Positions 57,901-64,000 of a stretch of DNA of 64,000 bases are shown one piece after another. The notes beneath the pieces were generated by a model. The model worked only from the letters and a program-made list of their open reading frames with translations, made no database searches and was not told the DNA's origin. The position numbers and the translations under genes were made by a program. The stretch covers positions 35,380,327-35,444,326 of the forward strand of contig CM038717.1 of the NCBI GenBank assembly GCA_021613375.1, given 5' to 3'. Position 1 is the stretch's first letter, and each line of letters starts with the position of its first letter. This DNA comes from Megaleporinus macrocephalus. Lineage: Eukaryota > Chordata > Actinopteri > Characiformes > Anostomidae.

Positions 57901-58561
57901 TCCTCCACCTCGACCAGTTAAACAAGGTTGATCCACGTATTGATAGTGTGGAGGCAGAGTCTGATTGAGTGAAAAATACTCCTTGGGCTGCTGCCAGGTT
58001 TCCGTAAGACAGAACAGGTCAATGTCATGTTCCAGAATAACATCTGCAGTGAATGTTGCCTTGTAATTTAAGGAACAGACGTTGAACAGAGCACATTTAA
58101 GGTGAAGATCTGCGCTCGGAACAGGAACAGTTGTTGATATGTAGCATAGGTTCAGTTTGTTGATTTGTTGCCATCGCCTTACGGCAACGCAAGGCCCACA
58201 ACGAAGGAATATTGTTGGGTTGCTCTTTATAGTTGTAAGACCGACCAAGACCCCAATGACAGTATTTAGGCTGTCGCAGAATGCCAACGTGGCGATGCAT
58301 CAGTAGGGGAGCAGGGTTTTATGCTGTGCATTTTGAAGCACGTAAAGTTCACTAAAAGAGTACCTCATCATCCCTGTCACCGTGGTGACCGTGGTGGAAG
58401 TTGCAGCCGTCACAGCCCAGCAAAAGACTGATCCACATAGCTCAGGTGATATAGGCACACACTCACAGCAGTTGTTTAAACAAACACCGGTGCTCCGAAC
58501 ACACAGCCACAGACACTCCACTCCAAAAACAAATTCCATACAAGGTGCTGGTTCCGAAAAA

Positions 58562-58603
<42 letters not shown>

Positions 58604-61600
58604 ATACATAAAAAATAACATAATACATAAAAGTGTTTCACCGGCGGAGAAGCGGCAGCCAAACGCACCAGTATATCTCTCGCAATATGTCTCTGACGTA
58701 TCAGTTTCTCATGTCACTGCTGGCATGTTTTTTAGAAGAGTTGCATGTTGCAAAAGCTCATGCTTGAGGTCCTGGGGGCCCACAGCCCTACAAATGTTTG
58801 TTTTGCTCCTGCCACTTTAATTCATTAATGGGCAGTTTCTGAAATGATGTGTCAGGTATGATGGCAGCAAGGATAACACTAAAAAGAAACAATGACTGGT
58901 AAAATGTTTTCTGCAAATTCCAAAGATCTGTTGAGTGATCAGTTAAAAATAAATGATTTGTAATCTTTCTGTTAAAAGCATACATAAACTGTCTTAAAGT
59001 GATGTGATAATCAAGAAATATGAACAAGTACTACTGATCTGAATTCAAATCAACCAAAGTTCCTGACACTTGGATACTTGTAACTTAACTCTTAAAATAC
59101 AATTTAAAATATTGGTAATATTTTGTTAATATTTTGTTAATATAATATTGTTAATAAATTACAAATTTATTCATATTTGTTCTTGAATGTGCATGTTTAA
59201 CAGTTTATAACCCTGAAATCAGTGGCTATCAGTAATTAATATTTTTTATGTTAGTTGCAAATTCATTAATAAATCAGGGTTTTGTAGCTAGCTCTGAAAA
59301 AAATCCAGCAAATTTATTAGCAAAGTTCTATTAAATATATTTTTATCATTTGCATACTATCCTCAAGTGATTTGTTAATATTTAATGTCACTGATCAAAT
59401 GAATGACATTTAAACAATGTATATGAACTTTTATTCACTAATGTTGTTAAAAGCTGATAAAACCAAAATGCTGTGCTGGTCTGCTATTATTGCAAACAGG
59501 AAATTTATCAAGAATTGACAAAAGAATCAACACAGAACTGGACTAATAAGCAGAATCAGTAATGACATTGATATTAACTAAATCTTACCAATTCCCTGTT
59601 TGGTTTTAGAACAGAATTTTCTAAGTAGTTAAGAGTGTTTGTATATATTGTAGAACAGTGTGATAAAAGTTAAAGGGGATTGTTTAAAAATAATTTTTAT
59701 GTCTTTTTCAGTAGAAGGTGTAAGGTCTCAGCTCGCTGCTAGGCCACCTCCGGCCACTAGAGGGCAGCCTCTGAACAGTCAGGAGGCAAATGCGTACACT
59801 TGGGCTAAATCTTACATAGGCAGAGTGTTTGCACTGCCTGGTTGCTCAGCCTTGGGTTCATGCTATTTGTGAGGATGAATCTCTGTCTGAGCTGGCAAAC
59901 GGCAAAACCTGTTGTTCTTGAGTAAAGTTGGCTTCTTGAGTTTGAGCACTCAGTGTAAGCGTAAAAAACACAAATATATAATTAAATAAAATATAATAAA
60001 TGAATTATTTCTTAGTAGGCCATCACTTTGTTCTCCCTTTGACTTTCTGTTCCCTTTGTTTCCTGTAAGCTCAAGTTTGCTTGGTTTACATTTGAGTCTT
60101 AGTTGCTATAGTGCAATAGAGGACTGATAGCTCACTGTGTAGCGTTCTTTTCTCTTAACCTGCCAACCGGGGTTTGAGCACCATGTGGAACTATTCAGCC
60201 CAACATTACAAAAGTATTTTGACCATATTTTATCATTTCTTTCTGCTTGCAGGCTGAATAATAGCAGTATTACAGAAAAAGGCTGGGCAGATTTTTGCTT
60301 AAATCCTTCACACCTGATAGAGCTGGATTTGAGTAATAGTAAACTAGGAAACTCTGGAGTGAAGAACATCTGTTCTCTATTGAGCAATCAGAACTGCAAA
60401 CTACAGAAACTGGGGTGAGTGCTAGTTGTTTAACTTTAAATAAGAAGTGTCTTATTATGTGAATACATCTCTAATAATTCTGGTGTTGGAAATGAGTGAA
60501 AATGTTGTTACTGGCACATGATAGCTGTCACTCCTCCCGTCCATGTGCCCTTGTTTACATCCCGTCCATGTGTTTCTGTTTTGTCACGTGCTCCCTGGCC
60601 CCGCCTGTCACACCTGTTTTTCGTTCGTACTGAGTTGTGTCACCTGTTCCCTCTTGATTAGTCTGGTTATATATACCCTGGGTTTGCAGTCTGTCTGGGT
60701 CCTTCGTTGTTGTTATACTAATGTTATGTTATGGTGTGTGATATCGTCGTGCTGTTTCCCTGTTTTTGTCTGTTTTTTCCGCATTAAATGTATTAATCCT
60801 CATCTGCGCATGTATCCGCCTCTGCCGACTCACAAACCGTGACGTGAAGTGAAGAATCTCACTGATTTACTGGTCTTTGCTTATTTTTTTTATTTACCAG
60901 TGACATTTATTAATTATAGTTTAGTAAATATGAATGCTTCACCAAGACACATGAAATACTTTTGTCTTTTTTTAATGTCAACTATCAAATTGTGTCTTTT
61001 GTGTAGTCTCTCATTCTGCAGTGTAACAGAGGAAGGATATAAAGCTCTGGCTTCAGCTTTGCAGTCAAACCTCTCATCACAACTGATGGAGTTGGATCTC
61101 GGAGGGAATGATCCTGGAGAGACAGGAGTGAAGATGATCATGGATCTATCAGAGGATCCAAACTGTAAACTGAAGACACTGAGGTAGATATTTTGGGAAA
61201 TATGGAAATTGCGAGCTTCAGACTTACAGTTTTTTTAAAACACTTGTGGCCTCATGTCCCAAAATAAGTATTAGACTATGCCACTCCCAAATTATAAAGG
61301 GTGGGAGAACCCTCCTTGGCACAAAGGTTCCCATATATATAAAAAAGAGATCACAGCTGTGATTCAATGATAATTTATTACAAAAATGGGGTTATAAAAA
61401 AATCAATTACACCATTCCCCTGGAAAAGTTGGTGGTCATCACACACAGCATGGGCGAACACTATAACAGTGTATCAGAAAGTACATCCAGATATTGCCCA
61501 GTATAATAAGAGCACTGCAGTCAAACCCAAAAGAAAACAAACACACCCCAGTATGAATTTCACTTCAAATCTCAAGCTTAAAATAAAATAAATTCATCCA

Positions 61601-64000
61601 AATCCCAAATCACATAAACACTGGGCTAAAAGTTGGCTGAACTACCTGCTCATGGTCACCAAAATTCCAGCATAAGAGCTCAAATACAGAGCTCTTAAAA
61701 GGGGAAGATTACTCCAATAAAATTTACAATTTATTATTCACACTACAAAATATAAAACATGCCAGAGGGTATTGTGCACAAATATCAATACTCCTTATAT
61801 AAAAAGACTCAAAGCACAAATATCAAAAAGAAAATAAAGCAAATATAAATGTGGGAAAAACAGTGGCTACACTAATGTACTCGTCACCAACCACTCCCTA
61901 CAAGGAGACAAAAGAGTAATATTAATACCAGTCATTATCTAATAGAGCCAAACTGCCAGCAGCTATGCCGCTTGTTAGCCACACTAGCCTACTGCTAGTA
62001 GCCCCTTTTCATCGGCAGTGCTGTAAAACAAAACAAACAAACAAACAAAAAAACACACGTATACACATTACCTCTCTGTAGGTTACTTCAGGGATTGTAC
62101 TCGCTAATGCCTCCGACACGCTCCGCCTCCCGCACTGGTCTCCTTGAACTACACGATAAACAATTAAAAAAAAAAAAAAAAAACTAAGTACACAGCAGTT
62201 AAGCCAATACTGAGCACACCCCCATTAGAGAACCCGCAGTCCAATGCTTTTCCAGCATTAATCCACCTTCACAAATAAGCATAGTTACCTGTAATTCCAC
62301 GTGTTCCTCTTCAATATTACTGCTACGAGCAGAGCAAATCTGCAGTACTGCATGCGGCTACAGGATAAACAAGCACGTATTAAACGTCTACACAGAGCTA
62401 CACTACTACTGCTCACTCCACAATAAACAGGTTTAAGTGTTCACATACCGTTTCTCCTGCAGGCACCGCCACACACCCACACGCAGAAAACAGTCAGAGA
62501 AGTCGGAAAACTCCAGACTATAGTGGTTCTGAACACGCTATTCACAAGGCCGGCACACCAAGGGTCTCGAAGGACCTCAATATATCTGCGCTTGGTAAAA
62601 TAAGGGTTTCCCGCTAGATCCTAGTGCCCCTCTGGTTTCCTTTCCAACTGGGATATAACGTTCCACAGGCTACACACTCTTTAAATATTTCTTTAGTCCA
62701 TCGCTGATCTTATTAACAGACATTAAGAACAATCCATATACCAACATAGAAATCAACAACATGTTTGGAAATTCCAAAAACAAACTTCTATTTTAATATA
62801 AACGGTTATAAACTTGATATCAACTGTTCCTGAGAGATGAAATGATATTATTTCATGTTAAATTATATTTTCAGAATGCTTCTGTAACAGGTCTGTGTCG
62901 TACTTCAGTGTTGTTAGCATTGTCCAGCTGCACATCTGTTAACCCATATGTAAACTGTGTTGTGTTCAGTGAGTGCTGCGCTGCTTAAAGGAAGGACTCA
63001 GACTCTAACCACTGCTGGTGGCTTTCTTTAATATGGCTGGAGCTCTCTGTATAAACTAATTAACAAAGACATTAAGGTTCTGAGAAGACTCTGCAGAGAA
63101 TTTGTAGCTCAGGAATGAACATTCACGCTACTCTCTCATATACATGCAGGTCATCAGCCCTCCTAACAAACACACATAGAGAGAACCCGTAGAGCAGAGA
63201 AGCACATACTGAATCCTAAATAAAACTCAGAATCAGAGCCTTTTACAAAGTTCATATTTAAACCACGATGTATCTGCAAGTCCACAACTTACTACTAATG
63301 TTTATAACTGCATACAGCTTAGTTTGTGTTGTTTTTTAAGAAGTGAAAACACAAGTTTTAGCCCAAACCGACAAAATGCCTATCAGCACATATCAGGATT
63401 TGGTTAAATTTTAAACAAAAATATATTTTACTCTTGATACACTTCCATTCATAAAGACAGAGACCAATCTAAACACTGTGTTGCTAAAGCTTTAGTAAAT
63501 TGAGCAGTTTGAACATCTCCACCCATTTTTTGCCTGACCCTCCCTCCAATGAGAAGTGTGTTTCGTGTTTTTGTATGTGTGCAGCACAAAACTGTGTTTA
63601 TGCATGTGTGTAGGCATTTTGGTATGTAACACACAGATGGAATGCACCCAAATTACATCTGAAACTGGTGCAAAAGTCTTAGTTCATCTGGATCTCAGTA
63701 TTTTAGAACAATCAGTCATATTGAAAATCATGAATATTTTGAAATGTTTTTTGGAAAGATCTTTCAGCCTCACACTGAATCTTTTAGTCACCTACACTGT
63801 TATTAATAAATAGGTAAACTATTCATTGTTAATAGTAATAATTGTTAGTGATATAAATGATCTTTTTTCCTTTTCTGCAGGTTGTTGAACAGTTCTACTG
63901 CAGAGGAAGTCTGTGGTTCTCTAACTAAAGTTCTAGGAATAAACCCCTTACTGCTGAGAGAGCTGGATCTGAGTGAGAAAATACAAGGAGATGAAGAAAT
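31144..64000 (+). CDS. NLR gene B (NLRC3-like, FISNA-NACHT-LRR), 3' end cut
   Basis: Gene-level entry. Exons: 31144-31166, 36424-36519, 41943-42015, 44527-44719, 45101-46847, 49774-49947, 54634-54810, 55598-55771, 60253-60414, 61007-61183, 63881 onward. Phases at the junctions are 2,2,0,1,2 and then 2 throughout, so the frame is continuous for 710 codons up to the end of the NACHT exon and on through the LRRs. Layout: basic start peptide, fish NLR N-terminal motif, helical segment, FISNA domain, NACHT ATPase, winged helix and helical domains, LRR array. Members of this fish family are cytosolic nucleotide-driven oligomerising sensors in innate immunity; ligand is not predictable. No CARD or PYD is seen. 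The LRR array is unfinished at the window end. It could be annotated elsewhere as NLRC3-like or NLRP12-like; the two names are used loosely for this family. Confidence 0.85.
32473..34440. repeat. 2-kb minisatellite, 32-bp unit, about 60 copies
   Basis: Unit CAGACTACACAGGATGGGCA followed by GTTGTTCAGTAT. Two main variants: TTCAGTAT and TTCTTTAT; a third (GTCCAGAATCAGGCCGCAC) occurs only at the right end (33990-34310), alternating with the standard unit. Because 32 is not a multiple of 3 and no frame has a stop, all three forward frames stay open for most of the array, giving a 32-residue periodic peptide. It lies in intron 1 of NLR gene B. Confidence 0.97.
34443..36423. other. Intron 1 of NLR gene B, right part; nothing recognised
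   Basis: Unique-looking sequence with no supportable exon. A near-repeat of CTCTCAGTGGTTCCTCCT occurs at about 35990 and 36035. Confidence 0.5.
36424..36519 (+). CDS. NLR gene B, fish NLR N-terminal peptide exon
   Basis: 96 nt, phase 2/2, acceptor GATTTCAG, donor GTATTC. Encodes [20 protein letters not shown] followed by [11 protein letters not shown]. The motif S-x-K-S-D-x-S-x-x-x-P-x-N-F is a hallmark of the N-terminal exons of the large fish NLR group, where it is often repeated several times; only one copy is seen here. Confidence 0.8.
36895..40470. repeat. 3.5-kb array of (GA)n-rich 24-34-bp units
   Basis: Begins with a pure GA run (36895-36979), then over a hundred units of AGCTTCACACTGAATTATAG followed by a variable (GA)n and sometimes a (TA)n of 2-6 repeats. 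Unit length varies with the dinucleotide count. Variants: TTTCACAC near both the left end and 39100-39350, CACAGTGAATT, and CACACGGAATT in the right third. In intron 2 of NLR gene B. Confidence 0.97.
40471..40560. repeat. Fish dispersed repeat tail (AATACTTTATTGATCCC type)
   Basis: TCAGAATCAGAAATACTTTA then TTGATCCCAGGGGGAAATTG is a motif seen at the end of a very common teleost retroelement (reverse orientation). Only the end is present here. Confidence 0.6.
40561..41942. other. Intron 2 of NLR gene B, right part; nothing recognised
   Basis: AT-rich, no supportable exon, no array. The 61-residue open frame at 41679-41864 has no recognisable features. Confidence 0.5.
41943..42015 (+). CDS. 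NLR gene B, short linker exon
   Basis: 73 nt, phase 2 in and 0 out, acceptor ATTGCAG, donor GTGAGT. Encodes [20 protein letters not shown] then NILD, a basic amphipathic helix that leads into the next helical exon. Supported by the consistent phases on both sides. Confidence 0.75.
42760..42955. repeat. Teleost dispersed repeat
   Basis: Contains CTCTGCATTTAACCCATGCA, GAACACTAGGGGGCAGTGAG, an (AC)n run and GCCTTGCTCAAGGGCACTTT, the hallmark parts of a non-coding repeat found in many fish genomes. Class not assigned. Confidence 0.65.
43030..44260 (-). mobile_element. Tc1/mariner-like relic, split by a solo LTR
   Basis: On the reverse strand 44240-44150 encodes decayed DNA-binding-domain sequence of a Tc1-like transposase ([14 protein letters not shown], then KKLGIYHST after a stop or frameshift). 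The left part (43030-43425) looks like more of the same element. An LTR with target duplication (43431-44109) interrupts it. Non-functional. Confidence 0.6.
43431..44109 (-). mobile_element. Solo LTR with 5-bp target duplication CTTAA
   Basis: 679 bp bounded by TGTTAC and GTAACA, a perfect 6-bp inverted end with TG...CA, and flanked on both sides by CTTAA (43426-43430 and 44110-44114). A reversed AATAAA is near 43540, suggesting that the LTR is on the minus strand. No internal retroelement sequence, so it is a solo LTR left by recombination. Confidence 0.75.
44527..44719 (+). CDS. NLR gene B, helical exon before FISNA
   Basis: 193 nt, phase 0 in and 1 out, acceptor TTTAAAG, donor GTAAGA. Encodes [20 protein letters not shown], then an acidic/polar loop, and [20 protein letters not shown] then LQ. 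The pattern (helical I-x-x-x-VKxEL-x-x-x-K, then L-x-x-TLxxLxxM-x-x-E-x-LAxxLQ) is the segment that precedes FISNA in fish NLRs. Shortened and diverged in the middle relative to the usual form. Confidence 0.8.
44762..44979. mobile_element. MITE, copy 2, 29-bp inverted ends
   Basis: Left end CATATCATCACTCTCCAATG then AAAAACATG; reversed right end CATAACATCACTGTCCAAAG then AAAAACATG. Same family as 21506-21737 (shared TTGGACCAATAGAAATGCTCC-type core). It inserted between two coding exons 120 bp before the NACHT exon without disturbing splice sites. Confidence 0.8.
45101..46847 (+). CDS. NLR gene B, FISNA-NACHT exon
   Basis: 1747 nt, phase 1 in, 2 out; acceptor GATTAG, donor GTAAGT. With the upstream exons it gives residues 129-711. 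FISNA-type segment: [14 protein letters not shown] and [10 protein letters not shown], then [17 protein letters not shown] with Walker A GVAGIGKS at residues 223-230 (45382-45405), Walker [10 protein letters not shown] at about 292-300, sensor/arginine region WITTRPAA at 341-348, PVFCWI, and the winged-helix motif [13 protein letters not shown] near 520. The conserved helical end with [13 protein letters not shown] and LLPVVKEA then leads to the LRRs. All catalytic motifs are intact, so ATP binding and oligomerisation are expected. A diverged loop follows Walker A (SICVQ for the more common TVLTQ). Confidence 0.93.
46848..48420. other. Intron after the NACHT exon; no gene seen
   Basis: AT-rich with a (TAGC)n patch at 47333-47347. 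47020-47860 is less AT-rich and might be an old DNA transposon, but I see no ends and no protein. Confidence 0.45.
48420..49400. repeat. Composite repeat with about 36-bp minisatellite
   Basis: 48450-48750 is an array of roughly eight units with CCACGGGCC(T/C)CCACATGCAC and a variable GTGCTCACTTGAGG half. To its right are TATATATGA (48985), AATAAAG (49233) and an end (49311-49396) that matches 3671-3752. The array core resembles the one at 1464-1627. LTR-like signals, but I cannot name the class. Confidence 0.6.
49774..49947 (+). CDS. NLR gene B, first LRR exon
   Basis: 174 nt, phase 2/2, acceptor TTTAAG, donor GTGAGT. Encodes [40 protein letters not shown] and ends CKLEKLR. This is the standard first LRR cassette after NACHT in the family. 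Confidence 0.87.
49948..50584. other. Intron of NLR gene B; nothing recognised
   Basis: Ordinary AT-rich intron up to the 3' tail of the reverse-strand LINE. Confidence 0.5.
50585..52556 (-). mobile_element. Jockey-superfamily LINE (CR1/Rex1-like), reverse strand
   Basis: Read on the minus strand: end of the endonuclease ([32 protein letters not shown]), linker ([20 protein letters not shown]), reverse transcriptase ([78 protein letters not shown] with the FADD core), then [20 protein letters not shown], and a 3' end AATGACAATAAAAGCC with a CTTGA tail near 50585. The domains lie in different frames, so it is a broken copy. Truncated at its 5' end at about 52556, in gypsy sequence. Confidence 0.8.
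52653..52985 (-). pseudogene. gypsy integrase C-terminal end
   Basis: Encodes [20 protein letters not shown] and [19 protein letters not shown], then [20 protein letters not shown], the GPY/F-type C-terminal region typical of fish Ty3/gypsy polyproteins. Continues to about 52560 ([19 protein letters not shown]). Confidence 0.8.
53015..53200 (-). pseudogene. gypsy aspartic protease, C-terminal part
   Basis: Reverse strand gives [20 protein letters not shown] and [19 protein letters not shown] before a stop. The ILGLDFL block is the conserved end of retropepsins. The DTG active-site half is not recognisable. Confidence 0.65.
53277..53715 (-). pseudogene. gypsy gag remnant
   Basis: Reverse strand: [35 protein letters not shown] then a stop, and after a frameshift YGALVGALE- and [20 protein letters not shown]. 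These are the capsid landmarks of a second, different gypsy gag family from that at 11474. Broken by a stop and at least one frameshift. Confidence 0.7.
54042..54055 (-). other. Primer binding site, tRNA-Leu type
   Basis: One base after the LTR end the minus strand reads TGGTGTCAGCAAG. TGGTGTCAG is the usual start of a primer site complementary to the 3' end of a leucine tRNA in Ty3/gypsy elements. Confidence 0.6.
54056..54346 (-). mobile_element. 5' LTR of the reverse-strand gypsy element
   Basis: 291 bp, starting TGTTGTG and ending GGTTACA on the minus strand (TGT...ACA). Contains AATAAA (minus strand, near 54120) and a CT/GA-rich block at 54220-54295. The matching 3' LTR is not in the window, so the boundaries rest on the terminal bases and the primer site. 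Confidence 0.6.
54634..54810 (+). CDS. NLR gene B, LRR exon type C
   Basis: 177 nt, phase 2/2, acceptor CTCTTAG, donor GTAGAT (weak). Encodes [39 protein letters not shown] and ends CKLKKLR. The first intron codons would read AGG TAG, so intron retention would end the protein here. Confidence 0.85.
55598..55771 (+). CDS. NLR gene B, LRR exon type A
   Basis: 174 nt, phase 2/2, acceptor TTTCTGCAG, donor GTATGT. Encodes [39 protein letters not shown] and ends HCRTQKLK. Almost identical, with its upstream intron, to 63881 onward. Confidence 0.87.
55990..58290 (-). mobile_element. L2/CR1-type LINE relic, reverse strand
   Basis: Minus strand, from right to left: start of the endonuclease ([58 protein letters not shown], 58287-57844), then decayed sequence, then reverse transcriptase pieces ([20 protein letters not shown] and [11 protein letters not shown] near 56870-56720), and near 56690-56500 [20 protein letters not shown] with KLDYCNALL. 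The YADD region is deleted. The 3' end near 56040 contains AGCTTTCAAGACACCCAAGG (plus strand). Non-functional. Confidence 0.75.
58560..58610. repeat. Poly-A plus (TA)n microsatellite
   Basis: A run of A followed by about 14 TA repeats. Flanks the LINE relic. Confidence 0.9.
58611..60252. other. Intron of NLR gene B; nothing recognised
   Basis: Strongly AT-rich with imperfect TTTTGTTAATA repeats around 59110-59160. No supportable exon. Confidence 0.5.
60253..60414 (+). CDS. NLR gene B, LRR exon type B with a 4-codon loss
   Basis: 162 nt, phase 2/2, acceptor TTGCAG, donor GTGAGT. Encodes [39 protein letters not shown] and ends CKLQKLG. Against the type B exon at 4962 it lacks four codons in the first helix (ILLSAL region), in frame. 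Confidence 0.82.
60527..60844. mobile_element. LTR-like dispersed repeat (TGTCAC...GTGACG)
   Basis: About 318 bp with inverted ends TGTCAC and GTGAC(G), the C/T-rich body CCCCGCCTGTCACACCTGTT, TATATATA near 60668, and CATTAAATGTATTAATCCTC then ATCTGCGCATGTATCCGCC near the right end. This composition is typical of solo LTR-like repeats in teleosts. No target duplication seen. It lengthened the intron that is only 96 bp in gene A. Confidence 0.55.
61007..61183 (+). CDS. NLR gene B, LRR exon type C
   Basis: 177 nt, phase 2/2, acceptor GTGTAG, donor GTAGAT (weak). Encodes [39 protein letters not shown] and ends CKLKTLR. Very close to 54634-54810 and to the end of the exon at 1-24. Confidence 0.85.
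61184..63880. other. Intron of NLR gene B with an unassigned repeat-like block
   Basis: 61270-62790 is richer in G/C, contains a poly-A run (62166-62181) and has no plus-strand frame. Read on the minus strand it looks like transcribed sequence, with potential donors at 62282-62290 (CAG|GTAACT) and 62068-62075 (GAG|GTAATG). Right of 62790 ordinary intron; 63630-63880 matches the intron in front of 55598. Confidence 0.4.
63881..64000 (+). CDS. NLR gene B, LRR exon type A, cut by the window end
   Basis: Acceptor TTTTCTGCAG. Encodes [20 protein letters not shown] and [17 protein letters not shown]. Nearly the same as 55598-55771. The remaining 54 nt or so and the rest of the gene lie beyond the window. 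Confidence 0.87.

Overview
This is a eukaryotic window, and everything in it fits a teleost fish genome (probably an otophysan, but I cannot name the species). It is AT-rich, with spliced exons, GT-AG introns, fish-type LINE, Ty3/gypsy, Tc1-like and MITE repeats, and very long intronic minisatellites. The host genes are two members of the large fish NLR family (NLRC3-like / FISNA-NACHT-LRR receptors), both on the + strand and head-to-tail.

NLR gene A (before 1 to 23725): only the 3' part is inside the window. I can place a partial LRR exon at 1-24, ten full LRR exons (4209-4382, 4962-5135, 5232-5390, 5634-5807, 6274-6444, 10203-10367, 15569-15742, 21106-21282, 21841-22011, 22196-22360) and a short last exon (23608-23725, stop TAA), followed by a poly(A) signal at 24130. 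Every LRR exon is a phase-2/phase-2 cassette of 159-177 nt carrying about two ribonuclease-inhibitor-like LRRs, so any number can be added or skipped without a frame change.

Intergenic region (24136 to about 30800): no gene that I can support, but a MITE, a dispersed repeat that also occurs in an intron of gene A, and an LTR-like block.

NLR gene B (31144 to beyond 64000): start exon 31144-31166, fish NLR N-terminal peptide exon 36424-36519, short exon 41943-42015, helical exon 44527-44719, the large FISNA-NACHT exon 45101-46847 (intact Walker A and B), then LRR exons 49774-49947, 54634-54810, 55598-55771, 60253-60414, 61007-61183 and 63881 onward, cut by the window end. Splice phases are consistent across all junctions (2,2,0,1,2, then all 2). 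The LRR cassettes of both genes follow the same order of subtypes (C-A-B-C-A...), which points to duplication of exon blocks and of whole genes.

The introns hold the rest: seven tandem arrays (35, 32-33, about 35, 17, 32, about 28 and about 36 bp units, up to 3.5 kb), a Ty3/gypsy gag split by an L2-type LINE (10.9-14.5 kb), a reverse-strand Ty3/gypsy with its 5' LTR, tRNA-Leu-type primer site, gag and protease but lacking most of pol and abutting a reverse-strand LINE (50.6-54.3 kb), another reverse-strand LINE relic (56.0-58.3 kb), a Tc1-like relic split by a solo LTR with a 5-bp target duplication (43.0-44.3 kb), and several MITEs. I found no operon, CRISPR array, tRNA or rRNA. The most interesting biology is the modular growth of the LRR ectodomains in a pair of innate immune receptors. 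I did not see evidence for an entirely new kind of system.
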